Shown here: positions 9,209-17,125 of the stretch, in pieces
Numbering within the stretch: the first letter of the stretch is position 1
How the letters are laid out: each line of letters begins with the position of its first letter
Source: Candidatus Jordarchaeales archaeon
Lineage (GTDB): Archaea; Asgardarchaeota; Jordiarchaeia; Jordiarchaeales; Freyrarchaeaceae
Assembly (NCBI GenBank): GCA_038889235.1
Contig: JAWAHN010000002.1
Coordinates: forward strand, 168,288-232,287
Length of the DNA: 64,000 bases
Direction: 5' to 3'
Program-made: the position numbers and the translations under genes
Notes under the pieces: model-generated
What the model was told of the DNA's origin: nothing
The model's input: the letters and a program-made list of their open reading frames with translations, nothing else
Databases searched by the model: none

Positions 9209-10186
9209 ATGCTTAATTTGAAATGCCAGGAGTGTGGGGCAGACGCCGTAATGTGTGAGAGCCACTATGTTTGTCCAAACTGCGGTTTAGTTATCGAGCA
9301 ACTCTTGGTTCCCCCTCTCTATCACGTTTCCTCAGATGAACCTATCAGGGGTGCATGGGTCTACCCCGAAACTCAAACAGGAAGCTACATTGACTACAAA
9401 GACGCCTTCACGTTTAAAGATCTAAAAGGAAACGTGTTACCTCCTCGCAGCCAGAGCATTTACAAGAGACTAAAACTTAAAGCACTTCACGATAAAGTAA
9501 GAGTTCTTTCAGCAACACATTACAGGGCGCTTTATGCGCTTAAACGCGTAACAGAGAACCTTGGACTTCCAGTCATCGTAAGGGAACGTGCCGCGAAGAT
9601 TTACCGCAGAATAGTTCGTGACACAAAAGTCAGCAATAATATTCTCCTTGTTGCCGCCTGTCTTCTTCATGCTGTGAGAGAGCAGAAAAACTGTGCCCTT
9701 GTAACTTTAACTGAGATCACCGAGGCGTTTACCTCGCTTGGCTATAGAGTAACCCCGAAAAAACTACTGCGCGCGTCGTTCATAGTTCGAAAAATTGTAG
9801 GTGCGCATCAGAGATTACGTAGGAGCGAAGAATACCTTCCTAGAGCGATAAATACTCTGCTAGAGTCAGAAAGTGTCCTCCATAAATTGAAAGAAAAAAG
9901 ACTAAATGTCACAGAGTACAAGGCGCAATTAACCAGTTTCTGCTCAAAGATTCTCTCTGAAGTGAAAGTTAATGAAAGAGGCGGAAGACGGCCGTACACT
10001 TTCCTAGCAGCAGTAATCTACTGCGCCGATAAACTTCTGGCGCTAAAGAGGGGTCACCCCCCTATTCTGACACAAAAATTGGTTGCAGAAATTTTGGGTG
10101 TAGCGGAATACAGCCTAAGAGACCACTACAATACTATCTTAAAACCAAGGTACGTTGTTAATACAACATTAATAAGACAATTATAG
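9209..10186 (+). CDS. Divergent transcription initiation factor B (TFB/TFIIB-like)
   Basis: A TFB-family protein of 325 residues. The N-terminal zinc ribbon is visible as CQECGA and CPNCG. Two cyclin-like helical repeats follow, from about residue 110 to 210 and from 215 to the end. The segment after the zinc ribbon, which in TFB carries the B-reader and linker, is unusual: YPETQTGSYIDYKDAF takes the place of the common WRAFD-type sequence. I chose the ATG at 9209 because AAGGGTG ends six bases upstream; the longer GTG frame adds eight residues. It is probably a specialised paralogue, not the housekeeping factor. Confidence 0.85.
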   Translation: MLNLKCQECGADAVMCESHYVCPNCGLVIEQLLVPPLYHVSSDEPIRGAWVYPETQTGSYIDYKDAFTFKDLKGNVLPPRSQSIYKRLKLKALHDKVRVLSATHYRALYALKRVTENLGLPVIVRERAAKIYRRIVRDTKVSNNILLVAACLLHAVREQKNCALVTLTEITEAFTSLGYRVTPKKLLRASFIVRKIVGAHQRLRRSEEYLPRAINTLLESESVLHKLKEKRLNVTEYKAQLTSFCSKILSEVKVNERGGRRPYTFLAAVIYCADKLLALKRGHPPILTQKLVAEILGVAEYSLRDHYNTILKPRYVVNTTLIRQL

Positions 10187-10319
10187 AATACCACCTATTA
10201 CCTATATATTTTATTTTTTCTTTAAACATTACTTCTTTTATGGTTTAAAAGTTTAAATATGCTTGCATGGGTACTAAAATACTTGAACTGTTAACTAACG
10301 TTACCTTGGGGTAATATTA

Positions 10320-11618
10320 TTGATTTCTGAACATACGTCGAAGCAAATCATCGGAACTAAGAGTCAAATTCTTAAGGGAAAAAAGATTGCTCTTTGTATA
10401 ACAGGAAGTGTAGCCGCAGTTGAGTGTCCAATAATCGCTAGAGAACTAATGAGACACGGCGCTGAAGTATACGCGGTGATGACGCCTGCCGCTACCAAGT
10501 TGATTTCCCCTGCTTTGATGGAGTGGGCCACAGGAAACCCTGTTGTAACTGAGCTAACTGGGATGGTGGAGCACATTTCTCTAGCTGGAGAACATCCAAA
10601 TGCCGTCTCCCTTGTTCTAGTTGCCCCCGCTACAGCAAACACCATAAGCAAGATAGCTTATGGCATTGATGACACTCCCGTGACGACTGTTGTTACAACA
10701 GCGATAGGTGCAAGAATTCCAGTAGTAGTTGTGCCAGCTATGCACGAGTCCATGTACCGCCACCCGATAATACTGGAAAACTTAAAGCGCCTGGAAAGGT
10801 ACGGGATAGAAGTCATAGGACCTCGTTTCGAAGAAGGAAAAGCGAAAATGGCCCACATAAACACCATAATTGCGCGAGTCATAGAGATCCTTACACAGAA
10901 GAAAGATATGAAAGGATTGAAGGTCCTAATTACAGGAGGTCCCACAAGGGAGTATATTGACGCAGTAAGGTACATTAGCAATCCAAGCAGCGGCAGAATG
11001 GGTGTAGCGCTAGCCGAGGAGGCCTTCTCTAGAGGCGCGGAAGTGACCCTCATATATGGGCCTGGAACGGTCGAACCCCCCAGCAATATTAAAGTTATTA
11101 GAGTTGAGACAACAAAAGAGATGCTGGATGCCTCCCTCTCGGAAATAAGCGAGAAATGCTATGACATAATAATATGCGCTGCAGCAGTTGCAGATTACGC
11201 CCCAAAAAACAGGGTGAACGAAAAGATCCCATCTGGAAAAGAAAGTTTAGAAATCTCCCTTGTACCATTACCAAAAGTGATTGACGCTATAAGGGTCGCT
11301 GCACCGAAAGCATTCCTAGTTGGCTTCAAAGCGGAATATGGAGTTTCGAAAGAAGAGCTAATTTCGAGGGCTATGAAGAAACTTAAAAACGCAAACTTAG
11401 ACATGATTGTCGCCAACGACGTATCTAAACCAAACGCAGGCTTTTTTGCAGAGTCAAACGAAGTTTATGTGATAGACAAGGAAGGAAACGTCCACCATAT
11501 CCCACTTGCCCATAAAAGGGTTGTAGCATCAAAGATCCTAGATCTAATCCTCGAAAAACTCTGGGAGAACAGAGGAAGAACACTCCCCGAAGAAGAACTA
11601 ATTAAATCAAGCACATGA
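10320..11618 (+). CDS. coaBC: Bifunctional phosphopantothenoylcysteine decarboxylase/synthetase
   Basis: A 432-residue CoaBC (Dfp) protein that makes 4-phosphopantetheine from 4-phosphopantothenate and cysteine. The N-terminal flavodoxin-like CoaC half has ITGSVAAVECP, the His in MVEHISLAGEHPNA, and VVVPAMHESMYRHP. The C-terminal CoaB half begins at about residue 195 with VLITGGPTREYIDAVRYISNPSSG and carries the conserved AAAVADYAP. The start is TTG after GGGGTAAT. A TATA-like GTTTAAATAT sits about 60 bases upstream. Together with the neighbouring CoA genes it supplies most of the pathway from aspartate and ketopantoate. Confidence 0.95.
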   Translation: MISEHTSKQIIGTKSQILKGKKIALCITGSVAAVECPIIARELMRHGAEVYAVMTPAATKLISPALMEWATGNPVVTELTGMVEHISLAGEHPNAVSLVLVAPATANTISKIAYGIDDTPVTTVVTTAIGARIPVVVVPAMHESMYRHPIILENLKRLERYGIEVIGPRFEEGKAKMAHINTIIARVIEILTQKKDMKGLKVLITGGPTREYIDAVRYISNPSSGRMGVALAEEAFSRGAEVTLIYGPGTVEPPSNIKVIRVETTKEMLDASLSEISEKCYDIIICAAAVADYAPKNRVNEKIPSGKESLEISLVPLPKVIDAIRVAAPKAFLVGFKAEYGVSKEELISRAMKKLKNANLDMIVANDVSKPNAGFFAESNEVYVIDKEGNVHHIPLAHKRVVASKILDLILEKLWENRGRTLPEEELIKSST

Positions 11619-11642
11619 ACTGTTTCGAGAAGAAACCCCTCT

Positions 11643-11915
11643 TCACTTCTTGGCGGCATCAGTTACCACCTTAACAATATCTTCCACGTTAATGCCCACT
11701 AAAACAATTCCCCTCTCGCTGAGAAACCGCTTAATAACATCCTCCACCGCGTGAATAGCTACCCCCCTCAAAGCTTCTTCCAATACTTCAAGCTCTTCTT
11801 CGGGGTGGAAGTAAAAGTCGCCTGTTATCTTCGCACGCCTTATTACTCCCCCCTCCAATTCCACCTCCGCCTCTATCATTTTACCTCCAGGAACTTTCAG
11901 CCTCGAACTTCCCAA
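11643..11915 (-). CDS. lplB: Lipoate-protein ligase accessory subunit, LplB-like
   Basis: A 90-residue protein resembling the separate C-terminal domain of lipoate-protein ligase (LplB of Thermoplasma). Family features are KVPGGKMIEAEVELEGG near the N-terminus and the motif ITGDFYFHPEEELEVLEEALRG. In archaea that encode it separately, LplB is required with LplA to adenylate and transfer lipoate, for instance to GcvH. No LplA is adjacent in this window. The TTG start has GGAGGGTGGGCGA directly upstream. It is the second gene after an M23-like protein, 12 bases away. Confidence 0.8.
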   Translation of the reverse strand: MGSSRLKVPGGKMIEAEVELEGGVIRRAKITGDFYFHPEEELEVLEEALRGVAIHAVEDVIKRFLSERGIVLVGINVEDIVKVVTDAAKK

Positions 11916-11927
11916 TCGCCCACCCTC

Positions 11928-12848
11928 CTATGCCACTTTTAACTGTACCAAGTCTCCTTCTCCAAATTTAACAGTCGTATTCTTATATGGAACCAATTTA
12001 ACCATAGCTTTTTCGCTAAGACTTAGAAAGGCTGAAATCCCCTTCAAAGGTAACCCCTCGCACTCCAAAGAAACATCTCTTACTACGATTTTAACTCCAT
12101 TACGCGCAAAGCCACACACCCATCCTATAACCGTTCCACCTAACATAACGTTTCCCCCTGCTCCTATGCTCTCTCCTCCAGCAAGTATGACGCCCCCTCT
12201 TCTATAGTAAGGGAGACCGCAGTCTAGTATTCCGAATCTCTCTCCAACCTTCACCCCCAACCCTTTCACTCTTCCAAAACTTGCAGTACAACGATCATCG
12301 ACATAAGCCAAGATGTATGTATCATTAATATCAATCACCTCTAGGAAAACGTTTTCCTCCTCTCTTCCCCCCTTGACTTCTCCATTAATGTTCAGAACTA
12401 TCGGTAAAAATCCCTTAGCCCTAAAAACATAATCGGGATATTTCACCTCTATGTGGGCGTGCAAGCTCGTCCACGGGTCGAAAAAGCCGCTTCTTAATGG
12501 CTCCCCTACAAGATCCCCCACATTTAATTGATCCCCCTCTTCAACAAACGGTTTGACATGAAGTACTCTAACGATCAGGCTCGGGTTCTCCTCACTTCTA
12601 ATGAGGATCACGTAGTCAAACTCGCTGTGTGGAAACCTCCTTAACGCAGCTGCCTTAATTCTTCTAACGCCGACGACTTGCCCTGGCGTTAAACAGTAGA
12701 AAACGTGTTTATCCCCCAAAAGGTAGGCGTCTAATGCCCCCTCATAAGCGTGAGCATAATAAGGACTGTTAAATAGAGAAAAGTAATCAACATTAAACCT
12801 GTAGATCCTTATACCATCGCACGAAGCGACGAACTCTAAATTGCTCAT
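11928..12848 (-). CDS. Conserved protein with a degenerate M23/LytM-like core
   Basis: I do not recognise an assigned family for this 306-residue protein. A middle segment, VKPFVEEGDQLNVGDLVG followed about 15 residues later by SLHAHIEV, has the layout of the M23/LytM or biotinyl-lipoyl hybrid fold: a V-x-E-G-D turn, a second G-D-x-V-G turn and an H-x-H strand. The usual first zinc-ligand signature (H-x4-D) is not evident and there is no signal peptide, so a peptidoglycan hydrolase role is unlikely. GAGGTGA precedes the ATG. It is probably co-transcribed with the LplB-like gene. Confidence 0.6.
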   Translation of the reverse strand: MSNLEFVASCDGIRIYRFNVDYFSLFNSPYYAHAYEGALDAYLLGDKHVFYCLTPGQVVGVRRIKAAALRRFPHSEFDYVILIRSEENPSLIVRVLHVKPFVEEGDQLNVGDLVGEPLRSGFFDPWTSLHAHIEVKYPDYVFRAKGFLPIVLNINGEVKGGREEENVFLEVIDINDTYILAYVDDRCTASFGRVKGLGVKVGERFGILDCGLPYYRRGGVILAGGESIGAGGNVMLGGTVIGWVCGFARNGVKIVVRDVSLECEGLPLKGISAFLSLSEKAMVKLVPYKNTTVKFGEGDLVQLKVA

Positions 12849-12930
12849 TTCAGCTCACCTCAGAACAACTAATTTAAAGATCAAACGACACTTTTTCTTA
12901 TTAGTTTCTCAGCGCCTTGGAGGGCAACTA

Positions 12931-13728
12931 ATGCACTATGACGCTGACTTCGAAAAAGAATTAGAGCGCCGCTTAGAACCATTAAGGAACCTAAAGAATT
13001 ACGAAGCATGGCTTTCATGGTTTAAAAACGCTGAGAAGAGAGCCGAAGTTTACATATTGAAGATGAAGCCCTTCCTAAAACAAATTTCAGGATTGACAGT
13101 TCTCGACGTAGGTTGCGGGATTGGAGGAGCGTGCCTAGCACTCGCAAACCTCGCTAATCTAGTCGTCGGAATAGAGATAAACCCTCTCGCCATACCCCTT
13201 GCGAAGCTAAAAGCTAAAAAAGCGGTCAAGGGCGCAATCGACTTCATTTTAGCAAGCGGGTTAAACATGCCCTTTAGACGAGGAAGCTTCAACCTAGTTA
13301 TATGCAATGACGTCCTCGAGCACGTCGACGACAAAGACAAACTTCTGAAAGAAATAAATTCGGTCCTTGCAAAAAACGGCCACCTCTTTTTAACAACACC
13401 AAACAAACTCTACCCAGTAGAACCGCACACCGGAATGTTTGGGTTAACCCTTCTACCCAGAAGGATAGCTAACAAAATTGCCTCATTGAAGTTCAAAATG
13501 AACGCCGACCTTCCATCACTTGTAACATACAAGGAACTTGTCAAACTGCTCACAAAAAACAGTTTTTCACATTTAATCAACCATCCAGACTGGTTGCTTT
13601 ACGAAAACACACCACTGCTCAGAGGCTTGACCCGCGTTGCAAAAATAAGACCCTTCCTCTGGTTTTTAACTTTATTCTCCCCCCTCTTCACCGTGCTTGC
13701 AAAAAAATGGTCAAGTAGTTCAAGTTAA
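12931..13728 (+). CDS. SAM-dependent class I methyltransferase
   Basis: A 265-residue class I methyltransferase. Motif I is VLDVGCGIGGACLALA, the acidic end of strand 2 is VVGIEINPLA, and the post-I/motif II region VICNDVLEHVDDKDKLLKEI is of the Methyltransf_11 type. The substrate is unknown. The C-terminal 60 residues are hydrophobic and basic and may touch membrane. The ATG at 12931 has GGAGG seven bases upstream, which decides against a longer frame beginning 90 bases earlier that would overlap the divergent gene. Confidence 0.85.
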   Translation: MHYDADFEKELERRLEPLRNLKNYEAWLSWFKNAEKRAEVYILKMKPFLKQISGLTVLDVGCGIGGACLALANLANLVVGIEINPLAIPLAKLKAKKAVKGAIDFILASGLNMPFRRGSFNLVICNDVLEHVDDKDKLLKEINSVLAKNGHLFLTTPNKLYPVEPHTGMFGLTLLPRRIANKIASLKFKMNADLPSLVTYKELVKLLTKNSFSHLINHPDWLLYENTPLLRGLTRVAKIRPFLWFLTLFSPLFTVLAKKWSSSSS

Positions 13729-13738
13729 CTCACGCCAC

Positions 13739-14098
13739 TCAAAGCTCCCCTACGAATGCCGGAGGACTGGCAAGATGGATAACTGGAATAAACGTTGCCT
13801 TCGGGTCAACCTCAACCGCGTCAACAAACTCAACTTTCTCCTCCTGATGACCGATATAGCGTATGAAGTTCCCCTTTGGAGGCTTGTCATCGACGAAGTA
13901 GATGAAAAGCGGCAGTCCCCTAAGTTCGTAGTAACCAGGGAAACTTCCTATCAATGCACCGTAAACGTGCTTTCCACTTTTTTCGAAGTGGAATATGTGT
14001 GTCCCCCGCTCTCTACTCCACGCTACCAAAAACCTGACGAGGTCAGCCAGACTTTTGAGGCATAAGGGTACTGCAGGCTTCACAGCGACTTCACTCAT
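13739..14098 (-). CDS. Conserved hypothetical protein
   Basis: This 119-residue protein is not recognised. It is compact and mixed alpha/beta, with HIFHFEKSGKHVYGALIGSFPGYYELRGLPLFIYF in two parts forming likely strands and a KPPKGNFIRYI stretch. There is no signal peptide or membrane segment. The ATG was chosen because GGAGGAGG lies seven bases upstream; the longer open frame has no such site. It converges with the methyltransferase gene, leaving only ten bases between the stops. Confidence 0.65.
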   Translation of the reverse strand: MSEVAVKPAVPLCLKSLADLVRFLVAWSRERGTHIFHFEKSGKHVYGALIGSFPGYYELRGLPLFIYFVDDKPPKGNFIRYIGHQEEKVEFVDAVEVDPKATFIPVIHLASPPAFVGEL

Positions 14099-14192
14099 AG
14101 TTCTTCCTCCTCCTTGAGCGTACTTTACTCCCACCAGCGTGACAAAAACGTTTCTCTTCTCCAAACAATTTCCTTTGTTTTTAGTCAGTCAC

Positions 14193-14435
14193 TCAGCTTT
14201 CTCCCTTAGAGCAGATGCACGTCATAGTTTCCATGACTCCGTCCATCTGTCTCACCACTCCGAAAACAAAGTCGTCGAGCTCCTCAACATTCCTTACATT
14301 AACTTTCACTATTATATCATAAATCCCGTAAATGAGGTCTGCACATTCAACATTTTTAAGCTCCCTCAACTTTAAGAGAACTGGTTTCTCGTGTCCAGAA
14401 GCGACTTTTATCAAAATATAAGCACTTAAACCCAC
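14193..14435 (-). CDS. Stand-alone Lrp/AsnC effector (RAM) domain protein
   Basis: An 80-residue protein consisting only of the RAM/ACT-like effector domain of Lrp/AsnC regulators, without the helix-turn-helix. The pattern YILIKVASGHEKPVLLKLRELKNVECADLIYGIYDIIVKV is typical when read as strand-helix-strand. Such proteins bind amino acids and can form mixed oligomers with full-length Lrp proteins. The GTG start follows GGGGGGTG by six bases. A minus-strand TATA-like stretch near 14490-14500 fits its promoter. The binding partner is unknown; a full Lrp gene lies about 11 kb away. Confidence 0.8.
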   Translation of the reverse strand: MGLSAYILIKVASGHEKPVLLKLRELKNVECADLIYGIYDIIVKVNVRNVEELDDFVFGVVRQMDGVMETMTCICSKGES

Positions 14436-14479
14436 AACGAACACCCCCCTTACAAGCTCTTCACATGCATTGAAGCAAA

Positions 14480-14656
14480 TTGAACAATGAACATAAAAAA
14501 GCTTTTCTAAATTTCGAGCCTAAAGATACTCCACGACTCCATAGAGCCCTTACAGGCAACCTGTTTTTTACCTCATCTAAGGATGCTGTTAAGCGCGCCC
14601 TAAGCTTGCTTAAAACAAGCATTGAAAACTCTGAAATTGAAAGCTCACTAAAGTAA
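14480..14656 (+). CDS. Possible small protein of 58 residues
   Basis: A TTG-initiated open frame lies in the gap between two minus-strand genes. The translation is helical in its second half (SSKDAVKRALSLLKTSIENSE) and has protein-like composition. No ribosome binding site is seen and the 5' part overlaps the likely promoter of the RAM-domain gene. It may be a real small gene, a remnant of a decayed gene, or chance. Confidence 0.25.
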   Translation: MNNEHKKAFLNFEPKDTPRLHRALTGNLFFTSSKDAVKRALSLLKTSIENSEIESSLK

Positions 14657-14708
14657 AAAGAGCTAACCGGCTGCAGACCGCCATGATGAAACGGGCAGTT
14701 TAACCTGC

Positions 14709-15026
14709 TTAAGATGCCAGCTTTACTCTTGGAATTATCGCTGCTCCTTTTTTCAAAGTGCTCCTTTCCCCGTCAGGGTCGACCTTGAAGCTTTCCCCTC
14801 TCACTTCTCCTCCACTTTCCCTTTTCTCTTCTCCGCACATTACGTTCACTCCACCCTCCACAGCCCCTCCCTCAGTCTCTAAATACTTAAACCCATACAC
14901 CTCTTGTACTAAAGCCTCAACTTGCCTTTCGACCCTCAAAAGCCTTCGCTCTAAGTCTGATACCATCTCTAAAACAAGCTTCAATAAATTCTCGTCAACT
15001 TTCCCCTTACCCAGCCTGATAACCAT
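14709..15026 (-). CDS. Small coiled-coil hypothetical protein
   Basis: A protein of about 105 residues with no recognised family. The first half is a predicted heptad helix (VDENLLKLVLEMVSDLERRL then VERQVEALVQEV). The second half is low-complexity and charged, rich in Gly, Glu and Lys, and probably disordered. Two adjacent in-frame ATG codons are possible starts; I prefer the second because AGGGAT precedes it at normal spacing. A TATA-like ACTTTTTATC lies around 15075. It could act as an adaptor, but no function is assigned. Confidence 0.55.
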   Translation of the reverse strand: MVIRLGKGKVDENLLKLVLEMVSDLERRLLRVERQVEALVQEVYGFKYLETEGGAVEGGVNVMCGEEKRESGGEVRGESFKVDPDGERSTLKKGAAIIPRVKLAS

Positions 15027-15101
15027 GAAATCCCTCATCCCTAGATGAGTTCATTAAGAGGTAAAGGCGTTCTAGATAAAAAGTTAAGTATACCTCTAAT
15101 C

Positions 15102-16451
15102 TTACACATTCACTCTTCCCGCCCTAGCAAAACAATATGCAACTGTTGTAAACCACATCACCGCCGTCACAGCAATTGCACCTGTCGCATAACTTACTGG
15201 CGCGTCAATCAGCAGAGATGTAAATAATGCCATAGCAAGCTCCTCCTTTGCACCCCCGTAAAGGTACATTTGCGTGAGAATCTTTGGAAGCTCATAGTGG
15301 GGGATGTACAAGTTTAAAAAGTAGTTAAAGTTAACCATTAGAACCCACCAGGAATGTTGCAGCGCGAACTGCAAAACAAATGGAGCCAGGATTTTTGGGA
15401 AAACTGCAAGCGTTTTCAGGTAGCCGCCTGCAGCCATATCCAAACACAGGAAGGATCCTGCGACAATTAAGCCGAAAATTGAAAAGTTAAACTTGCGTGC
15501 TTTCAAACCCCTAACAGACCCTATTATGGTAACCAGTGAGATAATCCCCAGGCACACGTAGTTTATTCTCTCATAGAGTAAGCTTGGATTACTTCCCCAA
15601 ACGATATATCGGGGAATCACTCCCGGAATATAGAGGTACGGCAATCCAATGTATGCAAACAGCAAGAAAAACACCGTTTCTAGTACAGCTATCGCCTTGT
15701 AGGGTGGCTTAGTCAAAGCGACTCCGAACGTTCTCGCTTCAAACTCTGCGGAGCCGGCGTAAAACAGCCATACAACCGACCCCACAGCCAATGCGTCCAC
15801 TATGCACATAGTGATAGTGTACGTCACCACTATGTTATTCACCCATAAATCCCAGAACCAGTTGATAATGAAAACATGCAATTTCTCCAAGTAGTATATT
15901 GAAACTAGATAAATGGGTCCTCCACATATCGCTGCAAACGTTATAAGAGATACAGCCAACTTTACAAGTCTTTTTTGTTCCCAAAACCACTCACTGGCGT
16001 TGAGAACTCTACCCGCGAGTATCACGCTTGAAACAACACTTAGTACTGGGAACAAGACGGGGAGTACAAAAAGCGCTACCAGAAGTAGTGTGTTAAAGCC
16101 ATAGAAAATCCTGTACCTTAAAGGTATAATTGTGGTGGTCGTGTCAAGCAGCTGAAGCGTTTTAATTATCCTCTCGTGGCTTATAACAGCGAAGAGGAGC
16201 CATGGGAGGGAGAAAAATAGGGGGGCAAAAATGTAGTTTATAGCCATGTTTAGCGGGTACATGTGTTCAACACACTGCAACATGGTGTGAAGTAGAGGAT
16301 AGCTAAAAACTTCTATGTCGAATGGCAGAGGGTAGGGGCGCAGTTTGACAGGAGAGAATGCGAAGAGAACCATGAAGTACAGTGGAGTTAAGAAAACTGA
16401 CAGCGCCAGCATAAGTCGCGAAAAAACAAATCCTCCAACTTTAAAGCTCAA
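15102..16451 (-). CDS. Polytopic membrane protein of unknown function
   Basis: A 449-residue integral membrane protein with roughly ten hydrophobic segments spread over its whole length, short charged loops and few acidic residues. Motifs such as VKLRPYPLPFDIEV after the first segment and WWVLMVNFNYFLNLYIPHYELP near the C-terminus are not from a family I can name. No catalytic signature or transporter motif was recognised. The long aromatic-rich loops may face outside. It is a single-gene unit, followed downstream by the small coiled-coil gene on the same strand. Confidence 0.7.
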   Translation of the reverse strand: MSFKVGGFVFSRLMLALSVFLTPLYFMVLFAFSPVKLRPYPLPFDIEVFSYPLLHTMLQCVEHMYPLNMAINYIFAPLFFSLPWLLFAVISHERIIKTLQLLDTTTTIIPLRYRIFYGFNTLLLVALFVLPVLFPVLSVVSSVILAGRVLNASEWFWEQKRLVKLAVSLITFAAICGGPIYLVSIYYLEKLHVFIINWFWDLWVNNIVVTYTITMCIVDALAVGSVVWLFYAGSAEFEARTFGVALTKPPYKAIAVLETVFFLLFAYIGLPYLYIPGVIPRYIVWGSNPSLLYERINYVCLGIISLVTIIGSVRGLKARKFNFSIFGLIVAGSFLCLDMAAGGYLKTLAVFPKILAPFVLQFALQHSWWVLMVNFNYFLNLYIPHYELPKILTQMYLYGGAKEELAMALFTSLLIDAPVSYATGAIAVTAVMWFTTVAYCFARAGRVNV

Positions 16452-16624
16452 AAATTTTCCCCCCTGCGTTTTGCTAGAAGGTCGCTGTCAATTTTTAAAT
16501 TCCTTTCTAGTGGTGCGCGTTAAACTTCCAAGCTAACATTACTTTTTATACCGAGAAAACAAAAAATATTTTCGGTTTGCAATGCAATATTGCAGGTTTA
16601 AGGGGGCTTCTGGAGGAGGAATCT

Positions 16625-17125
16625 TTGCTCAAAAAGTTAGACGACGTGAAGAGAGAAATAAAAGAGTACCTTAAAGTTTGCAAAGAATACATAAACCGCG
16701 TTATCAGCAGTGAGCCGGAAGTGAATTGGGGGGAAAACATAGTTGACGCATACAACGTTCTCTGGGATACTATACTGACGTGTTTAGACGATCTGAGGGA
16801 GTACATTCAAGCGCGCAAAAAGGTGGTTAGTGAGTTTGAGGCCCACATGTTCTGGGTTAAACAGGCCCTCGAAGCCGACAACGTTGAGGATGCCGCCTTC
16901 TACCTTAAACACGCCCTAGAAGATTTAATAGACATGAAAAGTTCAGTCCTTGTAGAAAAAGAGCTAGCGGACAGATTAGAGGAAGAGTTCAACACTATGC
17001 TAAAAGTAATGGAGGGCGTTAAGGCCGCGAGGAAGAGAGCCGAACTTTTCGAAGAAACTTACCCCAGACTTGAAAAACTAGTCGAAGAAATGATACGAAA
17101 GCTTAAAGAATCTAATGATACCTAA
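16625..17125 (+). CDS. Helical coiled-coil hypothetical protein
   Basis: A protein of about 166 residues that is almost entirely helical and highly charged, with heptad-like stretches at both ends (KKLDDVKREIKEYLKVCKEY; TYPRLEKLVEEMIRKLKES). No family was recognised. The TTG at 16625 has GGAGGAGG five bases upstream. An earlier in-frame TTG at 16577 is possible but has no ribosome binding site and lies about where a TATA box (TTTTTATA, 16543-16550) would start transcription. Its 3' end overlaps the convergent pyrF gene by 14 bases. Confidence 0.6.
   Translation: MLKKLDDVKREIKEYLKVCKEYINRVISSEPEVNWGENIVDAYNVLWDTILTCLDDLREYIQARKKVVSEFEAHMFWVKQALEADNVEDAAFYLKHALEDLIDMKSSVLVEKELADRLEEEFNTMLKVMEGVKAARKRAELFEETYPRLEKLVEEMIRKLKESNDT

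Noticed and set aside
14678-14710. ATGATGA resembling a C box of a C/D guide RNA
   Set aside because: No D box (CTGA) follows at a suitable distance and no terminal stem pairs.
16550-16576. Imperfect palindrome ACCGAGAAAA...TTTTCGGT before the coiled-coil gene
   Set aside because: The arms do not match without a two-base gap and it coincides with the expected transcription start, so there is no reason to call it an operator.
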